A stretch of 64,000 bases of DNA. Origin: Nevskiaceae bacterium. Its GTDB lineage: Bacteria; Pseudomonadota; Gammaproteobacteria; Nevskiales; Nevskiaceae. Positions 18,197 to 26,869 of the stretch are shown here, one piece after another (the first letter of the stretch is position 1; each line of letters begins with the position of its first letter). A program made the position numbers and the translations under genes. Under the pieces are notes generated by a model that ran no database searches, was not told the DNA's origin, and saw nothing but the letters and a program-made list of their open reading frames with translations. The stretch is from NCBI GenBank assembly GCA_004298465.1, contig SCRT01000018.1, positions 310,001 through 374,000 of the forward strand, written 5' to 3'.

Positions 18197-18225
18197 TTGT
18201 CACCCCCTCGGCCAGCCCGTAGAAT
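18197..18225 (+). promoter_or_regulatory. Sigma-70 promoter of the SCP2 gene
   Basis: TTGTCA (18197-18202), 17-base spacer, TAGAAT (18220-18225), 31 bases before the ATG of the SCP2 protein. It implies a transcript independent of the dusA-lpxH run. Confidence 0.65.
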
Positions 18226-18256
18226 CGCAGCTCGCTTTCCAACCCATTGGCCGATC

Positions 18257-18574
18257 ATGAGCGCTCTCGATTTCCTCAAGAAACTTCCCTCCGCCGTTGA
18301 CCCGGAAGGGGCTGCCGGAGTCAATTGCGTTGTCCAGTTCGCGATTTCCACTCCCGCTTATCTGACGTTTACGAATGGCGCCGCCAAGCTCGACGAAGGC
18401 ACGAGCGGCAACGCGGACGTGACGCTGACGATGGAAGACGACGACCTGGTCTCGATGCTGAAAGGCGAACTTGACGGCATGACCGCCTTCATGACCGGCA
18501 AGCTGCAGCTGGACGGTGACATGATGCTTGCCCAGCGTTTCCGCGGCTTCTTCAACGCCGACAAGCTCGCCTGA
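18257..18574 (+). CDS. SCP2 sterol/lipid-binding domain protein
   Basis: 105 residues forming a single SCP2 domain: a first helix SALDFLKKLPSAVDPEGA, strands VNCVVQFAIS and PAYLTFTNG, ADVTLTMEDDDLVSMLKGELDGMTAFMTGKLQLDGD (recognised by the DVTLTM, D.V.ML.GE.D and AFM.GKL.L.GD spacing) and MLAQRF near the end. Such small cytoplasmic proteins bind fatty acyl or other hydrophobic ligands. It has its own promoter and is followed 10 bases later by rsmJ. Confidence 0.85.
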   Translation: MSALDFLKKLPSAVDPEGAAGVNCVVQFAISTPAYLTFTNGAAKLDEGTSGNADVTLTMEDDDLVSMLKGELDGMTAFMTGKLQLDGDMMLAQRFRGFFNADKLA

Positions 18575-18584
18575 GCCTTTCCCA

Positions 18585-19307
18585 GTGCACCGCAAAGCGG
18601 CTCCCGCGCCTGAAATGCCGGGGGCCGCTTTTCATTTGCGCGAAAACCAGGGTGCACTCGCACTTCACAGCGGGCGCCATCCACATTACGGCGCCGTGCA
18701 GATCGACTGGCACAGCGCCGACCTGTGCCGACGCATCGCCGCCGGCCGCCGCCAGCCATTGGCCCGCGCACTCGACTTGTCGAATGTTGGCAGCCGCCCG
18801 CCGCATATCGTCGATGCTACCGCCGGGCTTGGCCGCGATGCATGGGTACTGGCCGCGCTGGGCGCTCACGTCACGTTGCTGGAACGCACACCTGCCGTCG
18901 CAGCGCTGCTCGACAACGCGCTGCAACGTGCACGCAGCGACGCTGCAAACCCGACCACGCAAGCCATAGCTGGGCGCATCACCCTGCACAGGGCTGATGC
19001 CCGCGACTGGCTGGCCGCTGCAGCGCCGGGCGCGTGCGACGCCATCTACCTCGACCCGATGTATCCGGAAGACGGCAAGAGCGCGCTGCCCACGAAGGAA
19101 ATGCAACTGCTGCGCGAGTTGACGGGCGGCGATCCGGATGCCGGTGGACTGCTGGACGCCGCCTGCCGTGTCGCCCATCGCGTGGCGGTGAAACGGCCGC
19201 GCCGAGCGTTGCCTCTGGCAGGTCGCATCGCAGATGCCATCATTCCTGCCAGCCGCATCCGTTTCGATCTTTACCTGAACACGAGCATCCGGCCATGCCG
19301 AGTCTGA
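18585..19307 (+). CDS. rsmJ: 16S rRNA (guanine1516-N2)-methyltransferase RsmJ
   Basis: 240 residues from GTG at 18585, or 230 from ATG at 18615. The AdoMet-binding motif IVDATAGLGRDAWVLAALG, the acidic loop LLERTPAVAALL, the catalytic LDPMYPEDGKSAL and the late VKRPRRALPLA match RsmJ, which methylates G1516 of 16S rRNA. Relative to E. coli RsmJ it lacks roughly 30 N-terminal residues, so the N-terminus may be shortened or the start may lie elsewhere. The 3' end overlaps sixA by 13 bases. Confidence 0.87.
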   Translation: MHRKAAPAPEMPGAAFHLRENQGALALHSGRHPHYGAVQIDWHSADLCRRIAAGRRQPLARALDLSNVGSRPPHIVDATAGLGRDAWVLAALGAHVTLLERTPAVAALLDNALQRARSDAANPTTQAIAGRITLHRADARDWLAAAAPGACDAIYLDPMYPEDGKSALPTKEMQLLRELTGGDPDAGGLLDAACRVAHRVAVKRPRRALPLAGRIADAIIPASRIRFDLYLNTSIRPCRV

Positions 19308-19777
19308 CATTGCTCCGACATGCCCAGGCAGCACCCATGGGTGCTGCCACGAACCGCACCGATGCCGCACGCCCGCTCACAGCCGCCGGACGCGCTGAAG
19401 CAGCAGCAGTTGCGCGGCGCATGGCCATCGCCTTTCCCGCCCGGCCGCGCCTCATTACCAGCCCCGCCACCCGCACGCAGGAAACCGCCCGGATCATTGC
19501 CGCTGCCTGGCAACCACCCTTGCCAATTTCAACGGCAGCCGATATCTACGAAGCGACCGTCGGTACCCTGCTCCAGCTCGTCCAGGCACAACGTGACGAC
19601 GTGCAGCATCTCGTGTTGTGTGGGCACAACCCCGGCATCAGCGGGCTGGCGCGCTACCTATCCACGGAATCGGCACCGCTTGCCGACCTCGCCCCGTGCG
19701 GGTTCATGACGCTCATGTTCGATGTGACCCGCTGGCGGGACGTGGCGCGTGCAAGGGGAATTGCTGCGGCCCGGTAG
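19295..19777 (+). CDS. sixA: Phosphohistidine phosphatase SixA family
   Basis: 160 residues of the histidine phosphatase superfamily. The phosphate-binding RHG motif is LLRHAQA (phospho-accepting His8), followed by LTAAGRAEA, LITSPATRTQETA with the second Arg, and the acid/base region CGHNPGISGLA. SixA removes phosphate from His-containing phosphotransfer domains. The size and the CGHNP motif separate it from phosphoglycerate mutase. It overlaps rsmJ by 13 bases; the 361 bases that follow hold only a REP pair. Confidence 0.85.
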   Translation: MPSLTLLRHAQAAPMGAATNRTDAARPLTAAGRAEAAAVARRMAIAFPARPRLITSPATRTQETARIIAAAWQPPLPISTAADIYEATVGTLLQLVQAQRDDVQHLVLCGHNPGISGLARYLSTESAPLADLAPCGFMTLMFDVTRWRDVARARGIAAAR

Positions 19778-19892
19778 TGGCCGCCGCTCACACGGTCTGC
19801 ATTGCTTGCAGTTTTCCACAGGGCGACGGACCAGGTGCAGCGCAGCAGAGAAGCGTAAGGAGTCAGCCGGCAGGAAAGCTGGCGCCGCAGCG

Positions 19893-19971
19893 GGTCGCCG
19901 GCGGGCCGGCTCCTACAGGTGCCTACCCAGGCGTATTCCCTTCTTGTGCAGGAGTCCGCCCGCGGGCGACC
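19893..19971. repeat. Inverted pair of REP-like elements (tail-to-tail)
   Basis: Two 25-base units of the same palindromic type stand 29 bases apart in opposite directions. The minus-strand unit 19893-19917 begins TGTAGGAGCCGGCCC and the plus-strand unit 19947-19971 begins TGCAGGAGTCCGCCC; both end GGCGACC and can fold by their GCC/GGC cores. The same element recurs at 56425-56491. Nothing else is seen in the gap 19778-20138 between sixA and pabC. Confidence 0.7.
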
Positions 19972-20138
19972 GCCTCGTCTCGTGACAGCTGTTGCGTGGC
20001 CGCGGCAACGCAGCCCGCTCCTTCCGCGCGGCGGATCGCAGAGTCGATGTCTGGGGAGACGGCCACGTCGAACATGGATTCTGCAACTCGCTGCACTCTT
20101 GTGGCATGAGGGAAAGGTTCAGTGGAATTTTGAATTGG

Positions 20139-20981
20139 TCAATCTGAATCCCGCCCTTTGACCAGCCTTGGATGGCCAAGCGCCGCCGCCAGCTTTCGCG
20201 TCACTGGCCCCGGAGCAGCCCAGCGCCGTTCCGCGAGCCGTCGCAGCGGCCATATGCCGATAAGGCTGTTCGTGACGAAGGCTTCGGCGGACTGCATCAG
20301 CGCCGGCCACACGGCATCGGCGACTGCGATGGGTACACCGCCGCGCTGGGCACAATCCAGAACACGGTCGCGCATCATGCCGCGCACGCCGCACAGCGCC
20401 AGCATCGGGGTATGCAGGGCGCCGTGTGAATCGACCCAGAACAGGTTTGTGCGCGTGCCGCACGCGGGCCGGCCCTGCCTGTCACAGATGATCACTTCCC
20501 CCGCGCCGCGCGGCCAGTTGCGGCTGGCAAGCACTTGTTCGAGGCGGTTGAGGTGTTTGGCACCGGCCAGCAGTGGTTGCTCAGCCAGCTGCACCGGGCT
20601 GGTGGCCACAATGATGCCGCGGGTCCACCACGCGGCCGGGTAAGCCGGTGCCGGACTGCGCTGCACCAGCAAACGGGATGCTGTCCCGCCCCGGTAGCCG
20701 CGCCCGGATTCCCGGCGGATCACGGTGAGCTTGACGACGAACGTCGCTGCATCGCCGGCCACTGCCGTGGCCACGGCCTGGGCCAGCCGGCGCTGCGGCG
20801 GGCAGACCAGGTGCAGTGTTTCACAGTCGCGCTGCAGCACGGCGACGTGGCGCGAGAAATCCAGCACCTTGCCTTGCCAGCACAGCAACGTGCGGAACAC
20901 GCCGTCGCCGTAGTTCAGCGCGCGGCTGGCAGCCAGGGTGGCGTCGAGCGCAACGCCGTCCAGCCACGCTGCGTGCGCCAT
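20139..20981 (-). CDS. pabC: Aminodeoxychorismate lyase
   Basis: 280 residues of the class IV PLP aminotransferase fold. Seen: ALNYGDGVFRTLLC near the N-terminus, the PLP Lys in AGAKHLNRLEQVLA, EVIICDRQGRPACGTRTNLFWV and the C-terminal AFVTNSLIGIWPL. PabC converts 4-amino-4-deoxychorismate to p-aminobenzoate and pyruvate for folate. The ATG at 20981 shares its A with the pabB TGA (TGATG), so translation is coupled to the synthase that makes its substrate. Last gene of the fab-pab cluster; a mltG gene, common next in other proteobacteria, is absent here. Confidence 0.9.
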   Translation of the reverse strand: MAHAAWLDGVALDATLAASRALNYGDGVFRTLLCWQGKVLDFSRHVAVLQRDCETLHLVCPPQRRLAQAVATAVAGDAATFVVKLTVIRRESGRGYRGGTASRLLVQRSPAPAYPAAWWTRGIIVATSPVQLAEQPLLAGAKHLNRLEQVLASRNWPRGAGEVIICDRQGRPACGTRTNLFWVDSHGALHTPMLALCGVRGMMRDRVLDCAQRGGVPIAVADAVWPALMQSAEAFVTNSLIGIWPLRRLAERRWAAPGPVTRKLAAALGHPRLVKGRDSD

Positions 20982-22336
20982 CACGCCGCACCTTCCAGGG
21001 CCAGCAACAGGCCGCGGGCCTTGGCGCGGGTTTCGGCCAGTTCCTGATCCGGGTCGGAATCCGCCACGATCCCAGCGCCGGCGCGAAGGCTGACCTGGCC
21101 GGCCGCGCAGACCAGCGTCCGGATGAGGATGTTCATGTCGAGCCGCCCGCTGTGCGACAGGTAGCCCATGGAGCCGGTATAGGCGCCGCGCCCTTCCTGT
21201 TCCAGCTCGGCAATGATCTGCATCACGCGCACTTTCGGACAGCCGGTTATGGTGCCACCGGGAAATACGGCCTGCAGTACATCACCCACGCCCACGCCCG
21301 CGCGCAGCCGGCCCTGCACCTGCGAGACGATGTGGTGCACGTGGGTGTGGCTGTGCACGGCCATCAATTCCGGAACCTCGATGCTGCCGGTTTCGCACAC
21401 GCGCCCCAGGTCGTTGCGCTCCAGGTCGATCAGCATCAGGTGTTCCGCGCGTTCCTTGGCGTTCGCCTTCAGCGCGCGGATCAGCGCAGCGTCGTGCTGC
21501 GGATCGGCATGGCGCGGACGGGTGCCGGCAATGGGCTCGGTGGTGACGATGCCGTCCTGCACGCGCAGCAGGCGTTCCGGCGACGAACTGAGTACGGTGG
21601 CGCCATTACCCAGCCGCGCCAGGCCGGCGAACGGCGCCGGGTTGTGGTGTCGCAGCGCACGGTACAGGTCCAGATAGTCGCCCGGCCCGTGCAGCGGTGC
21701 CCGCCAACCACGCGACAGGTTGACCTGGTAGGCATCCCCGGCCTGCACGTAGTCGAGCACGCGGCGCACGCCGGCAAGAAAGATTTCCGGTTTGTCCTCC
21801 TCTACCGCGAAGACGCGAGGGCGTGGCACGGGCAGCGGTGCGCAGCGGCGCACGTCCGCCGCGACCTGTTGGGCGCCATCCTGGCTTTCGGCACAGATGA
21901 ACATTTCCCGGCTGGCGTGGCGGCGGACAACAGCCGCCGCGCAGCGCAACGCATAGGCATCAGGGAGACCTCCGGGCGTGGCGTGCCAGTGCACTGCAGG
22001 CTCGGCCAGGCGCGCTGCCTCGTAGCCCAGATAGATGAACCAGCCACCACAGAACGGTGTGTCCGCCGGCATGGATGGCAGTGCCAGTTGCTGCTGCCAG
22101 GCGGTCAACGCCGTGAAAAAGCCCGCAGCCTGTGGCGGCACCCAGCCCTGCGCCTGCAAGCGGCCGCCGTGGCTGGTTAGCGCTGCCTGAGGCAGGGCCA
22201 GCAAAAGGTCGTAATGTTCCCCGGAGCCCTGATTGCCTAGGGATTCGAGCAGGACCGGGTAACGCTGCGGGGCAAAGGCGTGCAGCGCCAGAAGGTCGAA
22301 GTCTTGGACCGGGCTTGCCAGCCGTACCGCCGCCAT
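20981..22336 (-). CDS. pabB: Aminodeoxychorismate synthase component I
   Basis: 451 residues. The chorismate-binding domain shows GDAYQVNLSRGW, SSSPERLLRV, PIAGTRPR, ERAEHLMLIDLERNDLGRVC, PGGTITGCPKVRVMQIIAELE and GYLSHSGRLDMNILIRT. The PIAGTRPR sequence, rather than PIAGTKPR or PIAGTRRR, and the KPR/tryptophan-pocket context fit PabB or the related anthranilate synthase family; its neighbour pabC supports PabB. With a PabA-type glutaminase it makes aminodeoxychorismate. The ATG at 22336 follows AAGG; a longer frame upstream is out of character. It lies 40 bases after fabF. Confidence 0.9.
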   Translation of the reverse strand: MAAVRLASPVQDFDLLALHAFAPQRYPVLLESLGNQGSGEHYDLLLALPQAALTSHGGRLQAQGWVPPQAAGFFTALTAWQQQLALPSMPADTPFCGGWFIYLGYEAARLAEPAVHWHATPGGLPDAYALRCAAAVVRRHASREMFICAESQDGAQQVAADVRRCAPLPVPRPRVFAVEEDKPEIFLAGVRRVLDYVQAGDAYQVNLSRGWRAPLHGPGDYLDLYRALRHHNPAPFAGLARLGNGATVLSSSPERLLRVQDGIVTTEPIAGTRPRHADPQHDAALIRALKANAKERAEHLMLIDLERNDLGRVCETGSIEVPELMAVHSHTHVHHIVSQVQGRLRAGVGVGDVLQAVFPGGTITGCPKVRVMQIIAELEQEGRGAYTGSMGYLSHSGRLDMNILIRTLVCAAGQVSLRAGAGIVADSDPDQELAETRAKARGLLLALEGAA

Positions 22337-22376
22337 CACCTTGCCGCCATCCAGCCGCCTTGCCGAAATAGCGCGA

Positions 22377-23615
22377 TCAGAGCTTGCGGAATACCAGCGT
22401 GCCGTTCGTTCCGCCGAAGCCGAATGAGTTCGACAGCACGGTGTGCAGTTTCGCCGGACGCGCCGTGTTCGGCACGTAGTCGAGGTCGCAGCCTTCGCTG
22501 GGGTTCTCGAGGTTGATCGTCGGCGGGATGACTTGGTCACGCAGCGCCAGCACCGAGAAGATGGCCTCGACACCGCCTGCCGCACCGAGCAGATGCCCGG
22601 TCATGGATTTCGTGGAACTCACCGGCAGGTGCCGGGCATGTTCGCCGAACGCGGCCTTCACGGCCAGCGTCTCGGCCAAGTCGCCCAGTGGCGTAGACGT
22701 GCCGTGTGCGTTGACGTAGTCCACGGCGTCGGCGTTGATTGCGGAATCCTTCAACGCGTTCTGCATGCTGCGGCGCGCACCGTTGCCGTCTTCAGGCGGT
22801 GCGGTGATGTGGTGCGCATCACCCGACATGCCAAGGCCGATCAATTCGGCGTAGATGCGAGCCCCGCGCGCCTTGGCGTATTCATATTCTTCCAGCACCA
22901 GCACGCCCGCACCGTCGGCCAGTACAAAGCCGTCGCGGTCACGGTCCCACGGCCGGCTGGCATGCTGCGGGTCGTCATTGCGGGTCGACAGCGCCCGCGC
23001 CTGACAAAACCCAGCCAGGCCGGCCGGCGCCGAACCCGCCTCGGCGCCACCGGCGATGAACACGTCGGCGTCACCGTGCTGGATCATCCGCATGCCGATG
23101 CCGATGCAATGCACAGACGTCGTGCAGGCGGAAACCGCCGCAAGATTCGGGCCGGTGATCCCCAGATCCATGGAGATGTAGCCCGAGATCATGTTGATGA
23201 TGCTGGACGGCACGAAGAACGGCGATACCCGGCCGGGGCCGCGTTCATGCAGCTTGCGGCATTCCTGCTCGATGGTGCCGATGCCGCCGATCCCGGAACC
23301 AACACAAACGCCAATGCGCTCCCGGTTCGTGTCCGTGATGTCCAGCCCGGAATCCTTCACTGCCTGCTTGGCAGCGCCAACCCCGTAATGAATGAAAGGG
23401 TCGGTCTTGCGCGCTTCCTTCGCCCCCATCCAGTCCGTCACCTCGAAGCCCTGCACCAGACCGGCGAAGCGGGTGGTGTAGGCGGAAACGTCGTAGCTCG
23501 TGATCGGCGCGATACCGCCACGTCCGGCCAGGATGTTGTCCCAGGCCGTCCCGAGATTCGATCCAACAGGCGAGACGATGCCCAGGCCCGTGACAACGAC
23601 ACGACGTTCCGTCAT
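22377..23615 (-). CDS. fabF: 3-oxoacyl-ACP synthase II
   Basis: 412 residues of the condensing-enzyme fold with the Cys-His-His triad: C164 in VSACTTS, H304 in VNAHGTST and H341 in KSMTGHLLGAAG. It elongates acyl-ACP with malonyl-ACP and, in the type II pathway, controls chain length and temperature response. The C-terminal NSFGFGGTNGTLVF is standard. It follows acpP by 52 bases, the usual acpP-fabF order. Confidence 0.96.
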   Translation of the reverse strand: MTERRVVVTGLGIVSPVGSNLGTAWDNILAGRGGIAPITSYDVSAYTTRFAGLVQGFEVTDWMGAKEARKTDPFIHYGVGAAKQAVKDSGLDITDTNRERIGVCVGSGIGGIGTIEQECRKLHERGPGRVSPFFVPSSIINMISGYISMDLGITGPNLAAVSACTTSVHCIGIGMRMIQHGDADVFIAGGAEAGSAPAGLAGFCQARALSTRNDDPQHASRPWDRDRDGFVLADGAGVLVLEEYEYAKARGARIYAELIGLGMSGDAHHITAPPEDGNGARRSMQNALKDSAINADAVDYVNAHGTSTPLGDLAETLAVKAAFGEHARHLPVSSTKSMTGHLLGAAGGVEAIFSVLALRDQVIPPTINLENPSEGCDLDYVPNTARPAKLHTVLSNSFGFGGTNGTLVFRKL

Positions 23616-23667
23616 GGTGTGCTCAACGTGGGGACGGCAAGGATGAAGCCGAGAGGCGCCTTGTACT

Positions 23668-23913
23668 TCACGAAGCGTTGCTGGCGTGCGCCTTGATGTA
23701 GTTCAGTACATCCTGGAAAGTCACGATCTTCTCTGCTTCCTCGTCCGGGATGTCGATCTCGAACTCTTCTTCAAGCGCCATCACGAGCTCGACGGTATCC
23801 AGCGAATCCGCACCGAGATCCTCGACGAAGGAGGCGTTCGGCGTGATCTGCTCCTCGCTGACGGAGAGCTGTTCCGCGATGATCTTCTTGACTTTGTCTT
23901 CCAAACTGCTCAT
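23668..23913 (-). CDS. acpP: Acyl carrier protein
   Basis: 81 residues, acidic. The phosphopantetheine attachment site is S37 in [20 protein letters not shown], recognised by GADSLD. It carries acyl chains through fatty-acid synthesis and donates to lipid A and phospholipid enzymes. GAGGGAG stands 8 bases before the ATG. It lies between fabG (95-base gap) and fabF (52-base gap), and those gaps may hold the extra promoter acpP often has. Confidence 0.97.
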   Translation of the reverse strand: MSSLEDKVKKIIAEQLSVSEEQITPNASFVEDLGADSLDTVELVMALEEEFEIDIPDEEAEKIVTFQDVLNYIKAHASNAS

Positions 23914-24008
23914 TGAGTAACTCCCTCGCGTGGAGTGTGGCAAAAGGGGGTGAAGCTGCGCGCATTGTAAGTGCTCGCGCAAAGCGCCGCCAGCAACATG
24001 GCGGGTGC

Positions 24009-24746
24009 TCAATTCATGTACAGGCCGCCGTTGACATTGAGCGTTTCGCCGTTGATGTAGCCAGCTTCCGCGGAAGCCAGGAACGCGACCGCGGCAGCGA
24101 TGTCCTCGACCGTTCCGAGGCGGCCGGCAGGGACCTGCGCCAGCAGCGCGTCGCGGGCCTTGTCGCCCAGCGCCGCCGTCATATCGGTGGCGATGAAGCC
24201 GGGTGCGACTACGTTCACCGTCACGCCACGCCGCCCGACTTCTTTCGCCAGCGACCGCGACAGCCCGGCGAGGCCGGCCTTGGCGGCGCAATAGTTCGCC
24301 TGGCCGGGGTTGCCCATGGCGGCGACGACGGAACCGACGTTGACGATGCGGCCGTAACGCGCCTTGAGCATGGCCGGCAGCGCCGTGCGGCACAGCCTGA
24401 ATGTTCCGGTAAGGTTGGTGCCGATCACCGCATCCCAGTCCTCGTCCTTCATGCGCATGGCCAGCCCGTCGCGCGTGATGCCGGCGTTGTTGACGAGAAT
24501 GCCGATCGGCCCGACGTCCGTCGCCAGCGCCTTGAACCAGTCCTCCAGCCCTTGCGGTTTGGAAACGTCGAGTACCCTCCCCTCGCCGCCATGCGGCTGC
24601 AGCGCGGCGGCGATCGCCGCGGCGCCGGCTTCAGTGGTGGCGGTGCCCACGACGCGAGCGCCGTCTGCGGCGAGTCGCTGCGCGATGGCCTGGCCGATGC
24701 CGCGCGAGGCGCCGGTGACCAGGGCGATCTGTCCTTCCAGTTTCAT
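24009..24746 (-). CDS. fabG: 3-oxoacyl-ACP reductase
   Basis: 245-residue short-chain dehydrogenase. Cofactor motif [16 protein letters not shown] at 86-89, and the catalytic Ser139, Tyr152 and Lys156 ([20 protein letters not shown]). FabG reduces 3-oxoacyl-ACP with NADPH. The C-terminal [16 protein letters not shown] is the usual FabG ending. GGGAG precedes the ATG; fabD ends 12 bases upstream. Confidence 0.96.
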   Translation of the reverse strand: MKLEGQIALVTGASRGIGQAIAQRLAADGARVVGTATTEAGAAAIAAALQPHGGEGRVLDVSKPQGLEDWFKALATDVGPIGILVNNAGITRDGLAMRMKDEDWDAVIGTNLTGTFRLCRTALPAMLKARYGRIVNVGSVVAAMGNPGQANYCAAKAGLAGLSRSLAKEVGRRGVTVNVVAPGFIATDMTAALGDKARDALLAQVPAGRLGTVEDIAAAVAFLASAEAGYINGETLNVNGGLYMN

Positions 24747-24758
24747 GAAGTTCTCCCT

Positions 24759-25700
24759 TCAGGCGGCGCTGCGCACGGCATCGGCGGCCGCGCGCAGTTG
24801 TTCCGGTTCTTCCAGTGAATAGCTCTTCGCATCGCGCGCGATGCGGCGGTTCAGGCCACCGAGAACGCGCGCCGGGCCGCATTCGAGCAATGTGTCGATG
24901 CCCTGCCCGACCAGCCCGGCAACGGTTTGCGACCAGCGTACCGGGTTGAACAACTGCTCAGCCAGGGCCCGGCGGATTTCGCTCGCATCCGTGCGCGGCT
25001 GCGTATCGACATTGTGGTGGACGGGAACGATCGGCGCCTTGAACACAACTTTCGCCAGTTCCGCGGCCAGCTTCTGCGCCGCGGGTTTCATGATCGAGCA
25101 GTGCGACGGCACCGACATGGCGAGTTCCACGACCTTGCGCGCACCGAATTCCTTGCCATGCTCGTGCAGCCAGGCCAGCGCCGGCGTGCTGGCCGCGACC
25201 ACGATCTGCCCTGGCGCGTTGAGGTTGGCCGGTTCCAGCATCTCGCCGGCTGGTGCTGCGGCGCAGAGCTTTCCCAGGTCTTCATCCGCCATGCCGATGA
25301 TGGCGGCCATGCCCCCGCCCTTGCTGCCCGCAGCTTCGGCCATGAAGCGGCCGCGCTGTTCCACGAGGCGCACGGCGTCGGCGAAATCCAGCGCGCCGGC
25401 ACACACCAGCGCCGCGTATTCGCCGAGGCTGTGTCCGGCCATGGCGGCCGGTGCCGGCAAGCCCAGCGCCTGCCAGACGCGCCACACGGCAACATCTGCC
25501 GCCACTAGTGCCGGCTGCACCTGGTCGGCGCGCTTCAACGCTTCTTCCGGGCCGTGCTCAACGAGCGCGCGAACGTCCCAGCCGACCGCCACCGAAGCCT
25601 CATCGAAGGTTTGTGCAACTTGCGGGAATTCAGCCCCCAGCGCATCGAGCATGCCGACAGACTGCGAACCCTGACCCGGAAACAACAATGCGTAATTCAC
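24759..25700 (-). CDS. fabD: Malonyl-CoA:ACP transacylase
   Basis: 313 residues from GTG at 25700. FPGQGSQ at the N-terminus, nucleophile S91 in AGHSLGEYAALV, the substrate Arg in VEQRGRFM and the catalytic His200 in SVPSHCSIM. It loads malonate onto ACP. The GTG start is set by GGGGAG upstream and by overlap with the rhombosortase stop (GTGA). plsX and fabH, which usually precede fabD, are not in this cluster. Confidence 0.95.
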   Translation of the reverse strand: MNYALLFPGQGSQSVGMLDALGAEFPQVAQTFDEASVAVGWDVRALVEHGPEEALKRADQVQPALVAADVAVWRVWQALGLPAPAAMAGHSLGEYAALVCAGALDFADAVRLVEQRGRFMAEAAGSKGGGMAAIIGMADEDLGKLCAAAPAGEMLEPANLNAPGQIVVAASTPALAWLHEHGKEFGARKVVELAMSVPSHCSIMKPAAQKLAAELAKVVFKAPIVPVHHNVDTQPRTDASEIRRALAEQLFNPVRWSQTVAGLVGQGIDTLLECGPARVLGGLNRRIARDAKSYSLEEPEQLRAAADAVRSAA

Positions 25701-26356
25701 CAGTTTCTCCCCAAAATACGGAAATGTGACCCAGTCCTGCAATGCCGAAACCACTGTCCGCCCAGCGCAACGGCCGTGTACAGCATGCCGGCCACCATCC
25801 CGCAGACGTGGGCGGCACCGATCACATCGCCGCCGATCAACGCGCGCTCCCAGGCCGGTGTCGGTGCGCTCATGGCCCACGCGACGCGCGCCACGATCGC
25901 CGCGACGCAGAATGCGGCAAAACCGTCCCGGTCGACAATCGCATCACGCCCGAGGTCCAGCGCCAGAAGCCCGTAGATCATGCCAGACAGACCTACGTAG
26001 CCGACAACCCCGGGCACGAAAAGGTACAGTCCGAGCCCGACGCCGAGCGCAAGACAGATCGTCCGCAACAGCCATCCGGCGACGCCCACGCGCACCCGGC
26101 ACAGCCAGGCCCACAGCAGCAACCCCAGCACGTCCAGCAGCAGGTGCCAGCCGCCAAGGTGGACGAAATTGCAGGTGGCGAGGCGCCACCACTCGCCTTG
26201 CGCAATCAGTGGGCGAGAGAATGCCAGCGCATCGCGCGCACCGTCACCGGCCAGCCACAGCAGGCCCGCGAGAGCCGCCCATACTGTCGGTGCCGTCCAA
26301 ATAGAGGAATCCGCTGCAGGACGCGGCCCGTTATGATGGCCGGCGAGGTGCAACAT
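25697..26356 (-). CDS. rrtA: Rhombosortase (rhomboid-family protease)
   Basis: 219 residues with about six membrane helices. The serine nucleophile sits in VGLSGMIYGLLALD (S124) and the histidine in GGDVIGAAHVCGMVAGML (H183), the dyad spacing and GLSG/AAH motifs of the rhombosortase branch of rhomboid proteases. These enzymes cut GlyGly-CTERM tails from proteins bound for type II secretion. The gene overlaps fabD as GTGA and is divergent from gspG with only 41 bases between, so both may share a regulatory region. No GlyGly-CTERM substrate is encoded within the window. Confidence 0.8.
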   Translation of the reverse strand: MLHLAGHHNGPRPAADSSIWTAPTVWAALAGLLWLAGDGARDALAFSRPLIAQGEWWRLATCNFVHLGGWHLLLDVLGLLLWAWLCRVRVGVAGWLLRTICLALGVGLGLYLFVPGVVGYVGLSGMIYGLLALDLGRDAIVDRDGFAAFCVAAIVARVAWAMSAPTPAWERALIGGDVIGAAHVCGMVAGMLYTAVALGGQWFRHCRTGSHFRILGRNW

Positions 26357-26397
26357 GCACTTCTCTTTCCTTCGTTCTCCAGGCAGACGCCTTCATC

Positions 26398-26856
26398 ATG
26401 AATTGCACTTCCTTCTCCAGGTCCCGTCGGGCGGCGGGCTTCACATTGATCGAGATCATGGTTGTGATCGTGATCCTCGGCATTCTAGGTGCGATCGTCG
26501 TCCCGAAGATCATGGATCAGCCCGACAAGGCACGCGTGGCAGCGGCCAAGCAGGACATCCAGACGCTCAGTACAGCGCTGAGCATGTACAAACTCGACAA
26601 CTTCGCCTACCCGTCGACCCAGCAGGGCCTGCAGGCACTGGCTCGGCAGCCATCCGGCGATCCGCCGGCGCCAAACTGGAAGCCGGGTGGTTACATCCAG
26701 AAGCTGCCCATTGATCCGTGGGGTCATCCCTATCAGTATCTGAATCCCGGCACGCACAATGACGAGTACGACCTGTTCAGCATGGGCGCGGATGGCCGGC
26801 CCGGCGGTACCGGGCTCGCCGCCGACATCGGCAACTGGTCGGCGGACGGCAACTGA
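26398..26856 (+). CDS. gspG: Type II secretion major pseudopilin GspG
   Basis: 152 residues. Prepilin cleavage after G14 in AAG-FTLIEIMVVIVILGILGAIVVP with Glu19 at mature position 5; the globular part has YPSTQQGLQAL, LPIDPWGHPYQYLNPG and the calcium-binding end YDLFSMGADGRPGG. GspG forms the body of the secretion pseudopilus. First gene of gspGHIJKLMN on this strand; gspC, D, E and F are not in the window. Confidence 0.96.
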   Translation: MNCTSFSRSRRAAGFTLIEIMVVIVILGILGAIVVPKIMDQPDKARVAAAKQDIQTLSTALSMYKLDNFAYPSTQQGLQALARQPSGDPPAPNWKPGGYIQKLPIDPWGHPYQYLNPGTHNDEYDLFSMGADGRPGGTGLAADIGNWSADGN

Positions 26857-26869
26857 GCCGCAGATCTTC

